Origin: G965227875 sp965227875
GTDB lineage: Bacteria; Pseudomonadota; Alphaproteobacteria; Rhizobiales; JAJFHC01
Direction: 5' to 3'
NCBI GenBank assembly: GCA_965227875.1
Contig: OZ245783.1
Location: 3,658,001-3,722,000 of the forward strand
Length of the DNA stretch: 64,000 nt
The notes under the pieces are model-generated. The model had not been told where the DNA came from and made no database searches. It worked only from the letters and a program-made list of their open reading frames with translations. Below are positions 45,554 through 54,060 of the stretch, piece by piece (position 1 is the first letter of the stretch; the number at the start of each line of letters is the position of its first letter). The translations under genes were made by a program, and so were the position numbers.

Positions 45554-46855
45554 ATGAGTGGTCCTCCGACGTCAAAGTCGATGTTTGCTTTCGATCCGGG
45601 CGAAAACGAAGGCACGAGTGTCGAAAACATACTTCTCAATGCCGAAGCCGACCAGAAAGAGCGCCTGAGTGTTCTTGTCGTCGATGACAACGACACCGAG
45701 TTCAGGCTCATCAAGCAGTCGCTCCTGAAGATCGACCGCTACGGTTGCGACATCGCACATGCACCGTCGGCCGATGCGGCGTTCGACCTCATGAAGTCGA
45801 TGAGTTTCGACATCGTTCTCGTCGATTACTGGCTGGGTGCGGAAACCGGGGTCGGTTTCATGCAGAACCTGGGCGGCCGGCGCAGCGACAGCCTTTTCAT
45901 CCTGCTCACGGGCATGGAGAACAGCGACATCCAGACCGTGGCGCTGAAGGCCGGCGCCACCGGCGTGCTGAACAAGAACGACGTCAACCCGCGTATCCTC
46001 GAGACGACCATCCGATACGCGCTCCACACCCATGCACTGGAGCACCAGCTCATCACGGCGCTGGCGAAACTCGAGTCGGCCAACCGCGCGCGAGCCGAGT
46101 TCATGTCTCGCATCGGCGCCAATCTCAAGGTTCCCCTCGACACGATCGTCGAGACCGCCCAGCAGATCGTCGACGAAGGCAAGAAGATCTCGGGCTTCGA
46201 AAGCATGTATTCGGCGGCCGAATCCGTATGCGAGAAGTCCCGCAAGGTGCACACGCTGATCAGCAACATCATCGAACTGACCCTGTCCGCCGACACCTCC
46301 TCACCGCAGAACTTCAGCTATGTGGACCTCAACACCGTCGTGCAGTCCGCGGTCGGTCTCACGGCGCCGGGCGCGGACGCCAAGAACCAGAATCTGGTGG
46401 TTCTCGGTGACGACAGGCTGACGATCGTCAAGGGCGACTATGCCCGCCTGCAGCAGTGTTTCGTGAACATCCTGCTCAACGCGACGCGTTATACCCCGGC
46501 CGGCGGCGAGATCATCGTGCGCATGGACCGTCAGGGCCATCGCTACGCGGTGTCCGTCGCCGACAACGGCATCGGCATGTCGCGCGAGGATGTCATGATG
46601 GCGCTGCGCCCCATGGGACGCTCGCGCAACGTGGACGATGGCGAGGACCCCGGGATCGGACTGGGACTTCCGGTGGTCCGGGAAATCGTGGCGCGGCACG
46701 GCGGGCAGCTCGACATCGAGAGCACGCCCGGTTCCGGCACCACAGTGACCGTGTTCCTGTCGGCGCAGTCGACCCATGACCTTGCGGACCCGGACAGTCC
46801 GGAGAGGCTGGACGGCTATACCTCGAGGGTGCCGCGTGCGACCTCGACGGAATAG
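45554..46855 (+). CDS. Receiver-pseudokinase: histidine kinase lacking the phospho-accepting His
   Basis: A 433-residue soluble protein. The N-terminal receiver (about 38-160) has Asp 44-45, phospho-acceptor Asp 91 (LVDYWLGAETG) and Lys 141. A dimerisation-helix-like region follows, but where kinases read S-H-E-L-R-T-P-L this one reads G-A-N-L-K-V-P-L: Ala 189 replaces the His. The ATP-binding domain looks intact (N box CFVNILLNATRYTPAGG, ADNGIGM, GIGLGLPVV). It may sense or regulate by phosphorylated receiver and nucleotide binding rather than by phosphotransfer. Its 3' end overlaps the convergent PhzF-like gene by 40 bp. Confidence 0.85.
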   Translation: MSGPPTSKSMFAFDPGENEGTSVENILLNAEADQKERLSVLVVDDNDTEFRLIKQSLLKIDRYGCDIAHAPSADAAFDLMKSMSFDIVLVDYWLGAETGVGFMQNLGGRRSDSLFILLTGMENSDIQTVALKAGATGVLNKNDVNPRILETTIRYALHTHALEHQLITALAKLESANRARAEFMSRIGANLKVPLDTIVETAQQIVDEGKKISGFESMYSAAESVCEKSRKVHTLISNIIELTLSADTSSPQNFSYVDLNTVVQSAVGLTAPGADAKNQNLVVLGDDRLTIVKGDYARLQQCFVNILLNATRYTPAGGEIIVRMDRQGHRYAVSVADNGIGMSREDVMMALRPMGRSRNVDDGEDPGIGLGLPVVREIVARHGGQLDIESTPGSGTTVTVFLSAQSTHDLADPDSPERLDGYTSRVPRATSTE

Positions 46856-47718
46856 CCGCCGATCCTGACTTCCCGGATTTCACCGCCCGCGATGTCCGCG
46901 GAGACCTCGATCTGGCTGGGCCGTCCCATCTCGTAACCCTGTTCGACCCGCCATGAATGGGTACCGTCACCGGTTCCGTCCGCCGGGACGATCTGGCCGG
47001 GCAGTGTCGCCATGGCCGAACCCGTGGCCGGGTCTTCCGGCACTCCGGACTCCGGCGCATACATCCGGACGCGGAAGTCGGTGTCCGCTGCGTCGCCGCC
47101 GCGCGTATAGAGAACGACGCCGACCACGTCCGTGCCACCCTTCATGGCCGGCCAGTCCGCGATGCTGACGGCGCTTCTGGCCAGGGCATCCATGCTGGCC
47201 ACCGGGACGAAGAGCCAGTCGTTCCCGGCCTTCACGAAATTGGCCGCGTGCCCGTCGAACCCGATGTCGGACGCGGCGAGCGAGAGTGCCGGCGCGATGT
47301 CCTCCGCCGATGGCGCCGGACGCGGCGGTTCGGGAAGGGCCGGAGAGACGAACCGGCCATGTGCCCCGTTTTCCGTCAGCGTCAGGTCCACGGGCACGAG
47401 TCCCGCTTTTTCTTCCAGCCGGACGGATACGCTCTCTGCGTTCCCGGCCTGTTGCCGCGCGAGTACCGTTGCGGTTCCCAATGTCGGATGGCCGGCGAAG
47501 GGCATCTCGAATACCGGTGTGAAGATTCTCACGTCCGCGGTGTTGGCGCCGTCCGCAGCCGTGCGCACGAAGGTCGTCTCCGAGAAATTGAATTCGCGCG
47601 CGATCGTCTGCATCTGGTCCTGGGAGAGCCCGTCGGCGTCCAGCACGACGGCGAGCTGGTTGCCGCCGAAACGGCTGGACGTGAAAACGTCGAGTATATG
47701 GAAGGGATAGGAGCTCAT
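46816..47718 (-). CDS. PhzF family isomerase-like protein
   Basis: A 300-residue PhzF-fold protein: FGGNQLAVV near 17, conserved Glu 47 (FNFSETTFV), FAGHPTLG, and PEDPATGSA near the C-terminus. Most family members are epimerase-like enzymes of unknown substrate rather than phenazine enzymes, and no other phenazine genes are here. The ATG at 47718 has GGAGAAAAAC upstream. Its 3' end overlaps the pseudokinase gene by 40 bp in convergent orientation. Confidence 0.85.
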   Translation of the reverse strand: MSSYPFHILDVFTSSRFGGNQLAVVLDADGLSQDQMQTIAREFNFSETTFVRTAADGANTADVRIFTPVFEMPFAGHPTLGTATVLARQQAGNAESVSVRLEEKAGLVPVDLTLTENGAHGRFVSPALPEPPRPAPSAEDIAPALSLAASDIGFDGHAANFVKAGNDWLFVPVASMDALARSAVSIADWPAMKGGTDVVGVVLYTRGGDAADTDFRVRMYAPESGVPEDPATGSAMATLPGQIVPADGTGDGTHSWRVEQGYEMGRPSQIEVSADIAGGEIREVRIGGYSVEVARGTLEV

Positions 47719-47926
47719 TGGAGTTTTTCTCCTTGTCGGATGTGGGGAGGCGGATACGGGACGGTGCGGGCGCGGCGGCGGACCTTTCGGTACAAGAGCT
47801 CTTCTCGCGATCCTTTCCAGTTTCCGCCCGGTTCGATGTTGCCCGGATATTGACCCCAAACCGGCCCGGCTGCCAAGCACCGTCGAGGGGCAGAAAGGCG
47901 AAACCGGCCGCAAGCCCGGGTGCGCC

Positions 47927-49489
47927 TCAGAAATCCGTCGATATGCCGCCTTCGCGAACGCGCCGTTCCACGAAGTCGTCTATGGCCTCCGCGCGCGCCG
48001 GGTCCATGGGCGGCGGAGTGAATGTCTCCAGCGCGGACCGGTAGATGCGATGCGCTCTCTGTTCGGCCGTCAGTGCGCCGTTTTCCATCCACGTTTCGTA
48101 GTTGCTCCAGTCCGATACGATCGGTGAGTAGAATGCCGACTGGTAGCGCGCGAGGGTATGCGCCGCGCCGAAGAAGTGTCCTCCGTGGCCGACTTCCTCC
48201 ATCGCGTCGAAGGCCAGGGCGTCCGTGTCGACGGGCAGGCCCCGGAAGACCTCCGCCATCATCTGCAGCATATCGACGTCGATGATGAACTTCTCGAACG
48301 AGGCTGTCAGTCCGCCCTCGAGCCAGCCGGCGCCGTGCATGAGCAGGTTGCACCCTCCCATGAGCGCGCCCCAGATCGACATCTGCGCCTCGTAAGCGGC
48401 CTGTGCATCGGGCGTGTTGGAGGCGTTCACGTTGGAGGACCGGTACGGGACGCCGTACCTGCGTGTCAGCTGTCCCGAAGCGAAGGCCGCCTTGACATAT
48501 TCCGGTGTGCCGAAGGCCGGCGCGCCCGACTTCATGTCCACATTGGAGGTGAACCCGCCATAGGCGACAGGCGCGCCGGGACGGACGATCTGCGAAAGAC
48601 AGATCCCGGCCAGTGCCTCGGCGTTCTGCTGCGCCAGCGCGCCGGCGAGGCTTACGGGCGCCATGGCGCCGGCGAGGGTGAAAGGCGTGAGGATCATGAG
48701 TTGGCCGGCCCGGGCGAAATCGATGATGCCCTGGCACATGATGTCGTCCAGCTGAAGCGGCGAATTCGCGTTGACCACGGTGTAGCTTCGAACCTCCTTC
48801 TCGAAGTCCTCGCGGGAAAGTCCGTGAGCGCGCGCGATGATTTCCAGGGCGTCCGAGACCGAGTCCGCGCCGCGGCTGAAGACGAAAGGGATCTTGTCCG
48901 ACAGCGTCACCATGGCGCGCGTCACCTCGAGGTGACGCACCGAAAGGTGGATGTCCACGGGCTCGACCGACGGGCTCACCAGGTGGAGGATGTCATAGGC
49001 CTGTGTCAGCCTGACGAAATCGCGAAAGGCGTCGAGCGTGCCCGGCCTGCGGCCATGTTCCATGTCGGAGAAGTTGGGTGGTCCGCCGACGCCGGCGAAC
49101 GCCACGTGAGGCCCGCCGATCCGCAGCGGCGTTGCGGCTTGCCGGCCATGGAGATCCAGCTCGGCCCTGACCGACCCAAGACAGGCATCGACGATGTCCT
49201 CGCCGAGCCGAACGACCTGGCCGTCTTCGTCCACGATCGCACCGGCACTGGCGAACAGGGTCCGTGCTTCCGTCGACAGCACCTTTATGCCGATGTCCCT
49301 CAGCACCCGCAGCGACGTCTGGTGGATTGCCTCGACCTCGTCCTCGCTGAGGATTTCGACGGGCGGAAAGGGGTTTCGCACGCGGGCATAGAACGGCTTT
49401 CCCGCCGCGGCATCCGGCTGAGGGCCGGTCGCATCCGTTCTCCGCCGCCCGCCGCGACGGCCGGTTTTCCTTGCGCGTGTCTCTTCCAT
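47927..49489 (-). CDS. Trimethylamine methyltransferase (MttB) family protein, non-pyrrolysine
   Basis: A 520-residue TIM-barrel corrinoid methyltransferase relative. The barrel pattern is recognisable at GGPPNFSDMEHGRRPG, YRSSNVNASNTPDAQAAYE and LMHGAGWLEGGLTASFEKF. The frame has no in-frame amber codon, so it is not a pyrrolysine enzyme; the non-Pyl branch includes glycine betaine methyltransferases. No corrinoid protein gene is adjacent. It lies about 200 bp upstream of the PhzF gene on the same strand and is divergent from the TauE/SafE gene. Substrate unknown; a quaternary amine is the family-based guess. Confidence 0.85.
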   Translation of the reverse strand: MEETRARKTGRRGGRRRTDATGPQPDAAAGKPFYARVRNPFPPVEILSEDEVEAIHQTSLRVLRDIGIKVLSTEARTLFASAGAIVDEDGQVVRLGEDIVDACLGSVRAELDLHGRQAATPLRIGGPHVAFAGVGGPPNFSDMEHGRRPGTLDAFRDFVRLTQAYDILHLVSPSVEPVDIHLSVRHLEVTRAMVTLSDKIPFVFSRGADSVSDALEIIARAHGLSREDFEKEVRSYTVVNANSPLQLDDIMCQGIIDFARAGQLMILTPFTLAGAMAPVSLAGALAQQNAEALAGICLSQIVRPGAPVAYGGFTSNVDMKSGAPAFGTPEYVKAAFASGQLTRRYGVPYRSSNVNASNTPDAQAAYEAQMSIWGALMGGCNLLMHGAGWLEGGLTASFEKFIIDVDMLQMMAEVFRGLPVDTDALAFDAMEEVGHGGHFFGAAHTLARYQSAFYSPIVSDWSNYETWMENGALTAEQRAHRIYRSALETFTPPPMDPARAEAIDDFVERRVREGGISTDF

Positions 49490-49595
49490 GACCTCTCCCC
49501 GGTATCTTGCCCGTTTCGCCGACGGGCTGAACCGGGTACGCTATGTGCTTCATGGGCGTCCGCCCATTGCAAATATTTCAGGTCCTTTTGCGCAG

Positions 49596-50360
49596 ATGAT
49601 CGACGAACCGCTCTTCTATCTGGCGGCCATACCGGCCGTGCTGATCTCGGGCATCTCCAAGGGCGGGTTCGGCGGCGGGCTCGGTGTGGTCGCCGTGCCC
49701 CTCATGTCGCTCGCGGTATCGCCGATCCAGGCCGTCAGCATCATGCTGCCGATCCTGTCTTGCATGGACATCGTCGGGGTCTGGGTCTACTGGCGGAAGT
49801 GGGACGCCCACAGTCTCGTGGTTCTCGTTCTCGGCGGGATTGTCGGCATCGCGCTCGGCGGCATCGCCTTCTCATTCCTCAACGCCGGGTCGATCAAGCT
49901 GTTCATCGGGACGATCGCGGTCCTGTTCACGCTCAATCACTGGTTTGCCGCACGGTTGCGGCAGGACCGGCCCGCGGCGAAGCCCAACGCATTGCGTGGC
50001 GGTTTCTGGGGCATGGTCTCGGGTTTCACGAGCACGGTCGCCCACGCCGGCAGCCCACCCGTCGCCATCTACATGATGCCGTTGCGGTTCGACCGCACGA
50101 CCTATCATGCGACCACGGTGTTTCATTTCCTCGCCGTCAACTACCTGAAAATCATACCCTTCGGCTTGCTGGGGCAGTTCAGCGTCGGTAACCTCTCGAC
50201 GTCCGCCGTTCTGCTGCCCTTTGCGCTTGCGGGATCGTTCCTCGGGATCTGGCTTCACCGGAAGGTGTCGCAGACCGTGTTCTACCGTCTGTGTTACGGG
50301 TTCCTGTTCATCGTCGGCTGCAAGCTCCTGTGGGACGGAATGGCAAGCCTGTTCGCATAG
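49596..50360 (+). CDS. TauE/SafE family anion exporter
   Basis: A 254-residue membrane protein with about eight hydrophobic segments; AAIPAVLISGISKGGFGGGLGVVAVPLMS at the N-terminus and the FTSTVAHAGSPPVAIYMMP repeat of the family are clear. Family members export sulfite, sulfoacetate or other organic anions. The ATG at 49596 begins the first helix; an earlier in-frame start at 49488 would give a hydrophilic tail and overlap the divergent gene. Its substrate may come from the neighbouring catabolic genes. Confidence 0.82.
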   Translation: MIDEPLFYLAAIPAVLISGISKGGFGGGLGVVAVPLMSLAVSPIQAVSIMLPILSCMDIVGVWVYWRKWDAHSLVVLVLGGIVGIALGGIAFSFLNAGSIKLFIGTIAVLFTLNHWFAARLRQDRPAAKPNALRGGFWGMVSGFTSTVAHAGSPPVAIYMMPLRFDRTTYHATTVFHFLAVNYLKIIPFGLLGQFSVGNLSTSAVLLPFALAGSFLGIWLHRKVSQTVFYRLCYGFLFIVGCKLLWDGMASLFA

Positions 50361-50409
50361 ACACAGGCAAGGGCCGATCACGACGCCGGTTTGAGACGGG
50401 AGCAGCACC

Positions 50410-51597
50410 ATGATGCACACGGAGTATCACGACATCGACTCCGTCCGGGCGGCCATAGTCGCCGGCGAGACCTTTTCCGACGCCGTGTTTCAGGGCCTCG
50501 ATCTCACGACAGTGGAAGACGACATCCGCCGTACCGACGTCGAAGGTGCGGTCTTCCTGGGCTGCAGGACAAGTCCCGAGACGACCCAGAGCCTCGTCGC
50601 CCGGGGCGCGCTGGTCTTCCCGCGCCTCAAGGGCCTTCCCTTCAATCCCTACCGCCCCGCGCTCTACAGGTCGGACGAACTGTTCGGCGGATTCGACCAC
50701 AGCGATCCGTGCACCTATTGCGACACCTTGGACGCGCGGATCTACAGGCATTGGGTCGACACCGGCCGGGACCGGCCATGGAGCGTGATCGAATCTCTCG
50801 CCCGCCGGCTTCACGATCACGCCGTCACGGATGCACTCGAGGAAATCATCAGGCATCGCTCGCCGGAGAATGTCGTCGGGATAATGGGCGGGCACGGCAT
50901 GGGCCGCGACGAGGCCATGTATCGCGAGGTCGCGCGGATCGCCCGAACGCTCGCCGGCAGCGGCAAGCTCGTCGTGACCGGAGGCGGGCCGGGCGCCATG
51001 GAAGCCGCGCACCTGGGGGTGCATTTTTGCGAACGCGACGAGAACGAACTCGATGAGGCGATTTCCGTCCTCGCCCAAGCGCCGCTCTACAGTGACCGCG
51101 AATGGCTCGCCATGGCCTTCCGGGTGCTCGAACGCTTTCCTGTCCGGCCGGGCCAGCCCGAGAGCATAGGTATTCCGACCTGGCATTACGGCCATGAACC
51201 GCCAACGCCCTTCGCCTCGCAAATCGCGAAGTACTTCGCCAACAGCGTGCGCGAGGACGGGCTCATCACCATCGCGGTGGGAGGCATCCTGTTCAGTCCG
51301 GGCAGCGCCGGCACGATCCAGGAACTGTTCCAGGACGCGACCCAGAACCACTATGTCACGACCGGCTGGATCAGCCCGATGATCCTGTTCGGACGCGACT
51401 ACTGGACGAACGTCAAACCCGTCTATGCCGGATTCAGGGCGCTTGCGGATCCGGAACCCTACGGAGAATTCGTCACCCTGCTCGACACCCATGACGAGGT
51501 GATCGATTTTCTCCAGACGCATTCGCCCCGTCAGGTGGAGACGAGCGGTTTTGTGTATTGCGACGAGTTCTGCGGGGAACGGGAGAAGAGGACATGA
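50410..51597 (+). CDS. LOG-family-like Rossmann protein with extended N-terminus
   Basis: A 395-residue protein with the lysine-decarboxylase-like/LOG Rossmann fold. The core motifs are GGGPGAMEAAHLG (191-203) and PGSAGTIQE (297-305), where standard LOG enzymes have PGGxGTxxE. Canonical LOG cytokinin-nucleotide phosphoribohydrolases are about 190-200 residues, so this has some 145 extra N-terminal residues containing a CTYC pair. It is 50 bp after the TauE/SafE gene and overlaps the M24 gene (ATGA). Ligand unknown. Confidence 0.75.
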   Translation: MMHTEYHDIDSVRAAIVAGETFSDAVFQGLDLTTVEDDIRRTDVEGAVFLGCRTSPETTQSLVARGALVFPRLKGLPFNPYRPALYRSDELFGGFDHSDPCTYCDTLDARIYRHWVDTGRDRPWSVIESLARRLHDHAVTDALEEIIRHRSPENVVGIMGGHGMGRDEAMYREVARIARTLAGSGKLVVTGGGPGAMEAAHLGVHFCERDENELDEAISVLAQAPLYSDREWLAMAFRVLERFPVRPGQPESIGIPTWHYGHEPPTPFASQIAKYFANSVREDGLITIAVGGILFSPGSAGTIQELFQDATQNHYVTTGWISPMILFGRDYWTNVKPVYAGFRALADPEPYGEFVTLLDTHDEVIDFLQTHSPRQVETSGFVYCDEFCGEREKRT

Positions 51598-52769
51598 CCG
51601 CCGAAGCGCCGGACCACGCCGAATTCGCGTCCCGCCGGAAGGACGCCGCAGCCCTGGCGGCGGAGCGCGGCCTGGCCGGGCTCGTCGTGTGTTCCCGCGG
51701 CGGCGGCACGCTCGACCGGTATGGCGACGTCTTCTACCTTTCGGGCTACTACACCTCGTTTCCCTACATTCCCGACCTCGAGGGCAACTGGACCGGCCGG
51801 GCGCACTGTTTTCTCGTGCTGGCCGCATCCGGCGATGCGATCCTCGTCACGGACATTGCGTCCGACGGCGGGATCGCGATGCCGGACGATCGCGTGGTCA
51901 CGACCGATCTCGTCGCCGAGGGTGTCGTCGCGGCCATGCGCGACCTGGGTCTCGACTATGCGCCCGTTGGGTTGGTCGGCGGGGACGTCCTGCCGGTCAA
52001 CCTGTTCCGCGCGATCGAGGGCGGTATGGGCGGTGTCCACTGGTTGGACGCCCAGGACATTCTCGCGGGCCTGCGGTCGGTAAAGAGCCAAGCGGAGATC
52101 GACGCCCTGCGCCGCGCCTCGAGGCTCGGGTCCCGGGTGATCGAGGCGATGATGGCCGCCGCCGAACCGGGCGCGGGCCATGGAGACGTGGTGGCGGCCG
52201 GATCGTCGGTTCTCATTCCCGCCGGCGGCATGTTCTACAACTCGTTCATGGCGTCCGGACGCGGTGGACCTGACCCGGTCTACGTGCGCACCAATTTCCC
52301 CACCTGGCGGTCCGACGCCCGGCTCGAGGAGGGACAATGGTTCCGGCTGGGAATCTCCGGCGTACTGGACGGCTATTTCTTCGATCTTTCCCGGTCGAAG
52401 GCCATCGGTCCGGCGACCAATCGGCAGATCGACCTGTTCGAAGCGGCGATCGGAGTCGTCGACGCGGGCATATCAGCGCTCGTCCCCGGTGTTACGGCCG
52501 AGGAGGTTGCATCGGCGGGACTGGGGCACCAGGACCGTCTGGGGTTCTCCAACGACGCGGTGTTTCGAGGTCTCGGCCACGGGGTCGGCCTTGGCTGGGA
52601 CAAGCCCTGGCTTGCGCCCGGTGACCGGACGATCATCGAGCCGGGCATGGTGATCTGCGTCGAGCGCACCATCCGCCACGACGGGTATCTGGGGGATTTC
52701 GAGGAAACCGTCCTCGTCACGCCGGACGGCCCCGAAAAACTCACCGATGCCACGATCCGCTACTGGTGA
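51594..52769 (+). CDS. M24 family metallopeptidase-like protein
   Basis: A 391-residue creatinase/aminopeptidase-P-fold protein. It has an N-terminal creatinase-like domain and a C-terminal pita-bread domain with GLGHGVGLGWDKPW and EPGMVICVERTIR. The family's metal Asp pair is not obvious around YFFDLSRS, where only one Asp is seen, so it may be a non-peptidase hydrolase of the creatinase or ectoine-hydrolase kind. Its start overlaps the LOG-like gene stop (ATGA), so the two are coupled. Confidence 0.78.
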   Translation: MTAEAPDHAEFASRRKDAAALAAERGLAGLVVCSRGGGTLDRYGDVFYLSGYYTSFPYIPDLEGNWTGRAHCFLVLAASGDAILVTDIASDGGIAMPDDRVVTTDLVAEGVVAAMRDLGLDYAPVGLVGGDVLPVNLFRAIEGGMGGVHWLDAQDILAGLRSVKSQAEIDALRRASRLGSRVIEAMMAAAEPGAGHGDVVAAGSSVLIPAGGMFYNSFMASGRGGPDPVYVRTNFPTWRSDARLEEGQWFRLGISGVLDGYFFDLSRSKAIGPATNRQIDLFEAAIGVVDAGISALVPGVTAEEVASAGLGHQDRLGFSNDAVFRGLGHGVGLGWDKPWLAPGDRTIIEPGMVICVERTIRHDGYLGDFEETVLVTPDGPEKLTDATIRYW

Positions 52770-52772
52770 ACG

Positions 52773-52800
52773 AAAAACGCCGGGCACGAGTGCCCGGCGT
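52773..52800 (-). terminator. Intrinsic terminator between convergent genes
   Basis: ACGCCGGGCA (52777-52786) pairs perfectly with TGCCCGGCGT (52791-52800). Read on the minus strand it is followed by five T (52777-52773), so it suits the DUF2852 gene; it may also slow readthrough from the M24 gene. Confidence 0.8.
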
Positions 52801-52822
52801 ATCAGGAGGAAAGGTGGTCGGA

Positions 52823-53245
52823 TCAGCCCGCGGGGAACGGGGCGGGACCTTCCGATGACGTCGGCGGAACCGAACTGTCGCTGTTCTTCCGCCGTTCGGC
52901 CATGAACTGGTCGAACTCGGCCTTGTCCTTGGCGTCGCGAAGCCGCGTGAGGAATTCGGTGAACTCCTTCTGCTCTTCTTCGAGACGGCGGAGGGTTTCG
53001 TCGCGATATTCATCGAAGGCGCTGTTACCGCTCGACGGCGCCTTGAAGCCCTTGGACCACCAGTCCTTGCGCGAGCGCTCGTTGTGCCAGCGGCCAGCCT
53101 TTTTCTTTGAACATCCCATACGTCCACTCCATATCATGTAGCCAAGGATACCGAGACCCAACGGCCAGAAGATGATGAAACCCAGGATCATTGTGGCGAT
53201 CCATGCGGGCTTACCATACTCATCAAGTTTTGCTGCAAGTTCCAT
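52823..53245 (-). CDS. DUF2852 family small membrane protein
   Basis: A 140-residue protein with one N-terminal membrane helix (about 14-38, ATMILGFIIFWPLGLGIL) and a charged, coiled-coil-like tail (RRLEEEQKEFTEFLTRLRDA). This is the DUF2852 pattern, common in alphaproteobacteria, function unknown. A 25-bp palindrome (53255-53279) lies just upstream of its start. Confidence 0.85.
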   Translation of the reverse strand: MELAAKLDEYGKPAWIATMILGFIIFWPLGLGILGYMIWSGRMGCSKKKAGRWHNERSRKDWWSKGFKAPSSGNSAFDEYRDETLRRLEEEQKEFTEFLTRLRDAKDKAEFDQFMAERRKNSDSSVPPTSSEGPAPFPAG

Positions 53246-53254
53246 CAGGCCCTC

Positions 53255-53279
53255 ATGTAAATGTTTTTAACATTCACAT
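53255..53279. promoter_or_regulatory. 25-bp palindrome upstream of the DUF2852 gene
   Basis: ATGT-A-AATGTT (53255-53265), TTT, then AACATT-C-ACAT (53269-53279): inverted arms with a single mismatch. It lies 10-34 bp before the DUF2852 start and shares ATGTAAA with the palindrome at the TetR gene start, so it is a candidate operator for that regulator. Confidence 0.5.
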
Positions 53280-53352
53280 AACTGGGGATTGGAAGGGGCT
53301 TTGTCAAGCGGAATACGACGGCAGGCCTCGAATATTCGGCGTGCAGGGCCGT

Positions 53353-54000
53353 TCAGGAACCAGTGTTCCTCAAGCCAAGGCCTTGCAGATAAACAAGAAT
53401 ACCGGCTTCGAGCAGCTCCTCGGGGGCCATGGGGAGTTTGCGGCGCGCGGCGTCTCCACGGGCGAAAAGGGACGCGATTCCGTGCGCCATCGACCAGATA
53501 TGGAGACTGACCATGCGCGCCGGCGGCCGGTCTTCTTCCGGCAAACGGGTGAGTAGGGCCTCCGTCGCCTCGCGCAGGACAGCGAACGCGGCATCGCTCG
53601 CCTTGGTGAGTTCCGGACTGAGGTCCGGCGGCAGGCCGGATTCGAACATGGCGGTATAGAAGGCCGGTTCGGTTCTGGCGAAGGCGAGATAGGCCTGTCC
53701 GACATTGTGCAGGGCTGTGAACGTGTCCGGTTTTCCCGAGTTCCATGCCGTGGAGAGCATGGCTTCGAAGCGCTCGAAGCCGAGTCTCGCCACGTCGGCG
53801 ATGAGATCGTCCCGGTCGCGGAAATGCCTGTAGGGCGCGGCGGCGCTCACCCCTGCCGAACGAGCGGCCTCGGCGAAGGTGAACCCGGCAGGGCCCTTGT
53901 CGCCGATCAGGTCCAGCGCGGCCTGGATCAGGGCTTCGCGGAGATTGCCGTGATGGTATCCCCGCCGGCCCTTGCCGCTCTTGTGATCAGATCCCGTCAT
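53353..54000 (-). CDS. TetR/AcrR family regulator
   Basis: A 215-residue repressor-type protein. HTH at about 17-63 (LREALIQAALDLIGDKG, FAEAARSAGVSAAAPYRHF) with a WHG-type C-terminal domain. A 19-bp palindrome overlaps its own start codon (53999-54017), suggesting autoregulation. It lies 60 bp downstream of the SMP-30 gene, same strand, and upstream of the DUF2852 gene. Ligand unknown. Confidence 0.87.
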   Translation of the reverse strand: MTGSDHKSGKGRRGYHHGNLREALIQAALDLIGDKGPAGFTFAEAARSAGVSAAAPYRHFRDRDDLIADVARLGFERFEAMLSTAWNSGKPDTFTALHNVGQAYLAFARTEPAFYTAMFESGLPPDLSPELTKASDAAFAVLREATEALLTRLPEEDRPPARMVSLHIWSMAHGIASLFARGDAARRKLPMAPEELLEAGILVYLQGLGLRNTGS

Positions 54001-54017
54001 GTAAAAGGGTGTTACAT
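53999..54017. promoter_or_regulatory. Palindrome at the TetR start codon
   Basis: ATGTAA (53999-54004) and TTACAT (54012-54017) are perfect inverse half-sites seven bases apart. The left one overlaps the start codon (minus strand). Size and place suit a TetR autoregulatory operator. Confidence 0.55.
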
Positions 54018-54060
54018 CAAACCGCGCGCCGTGCCTATGGCCTTTCGGCGGCGCTGACGG

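Noticed and set aside
47927..49489. Possible pyrrolysine-containing trimethylamine methyltransferase
   Set aside because: The frame is continuous without an in-frame TAG, so it belongs to the non-pyrrolysine branch.
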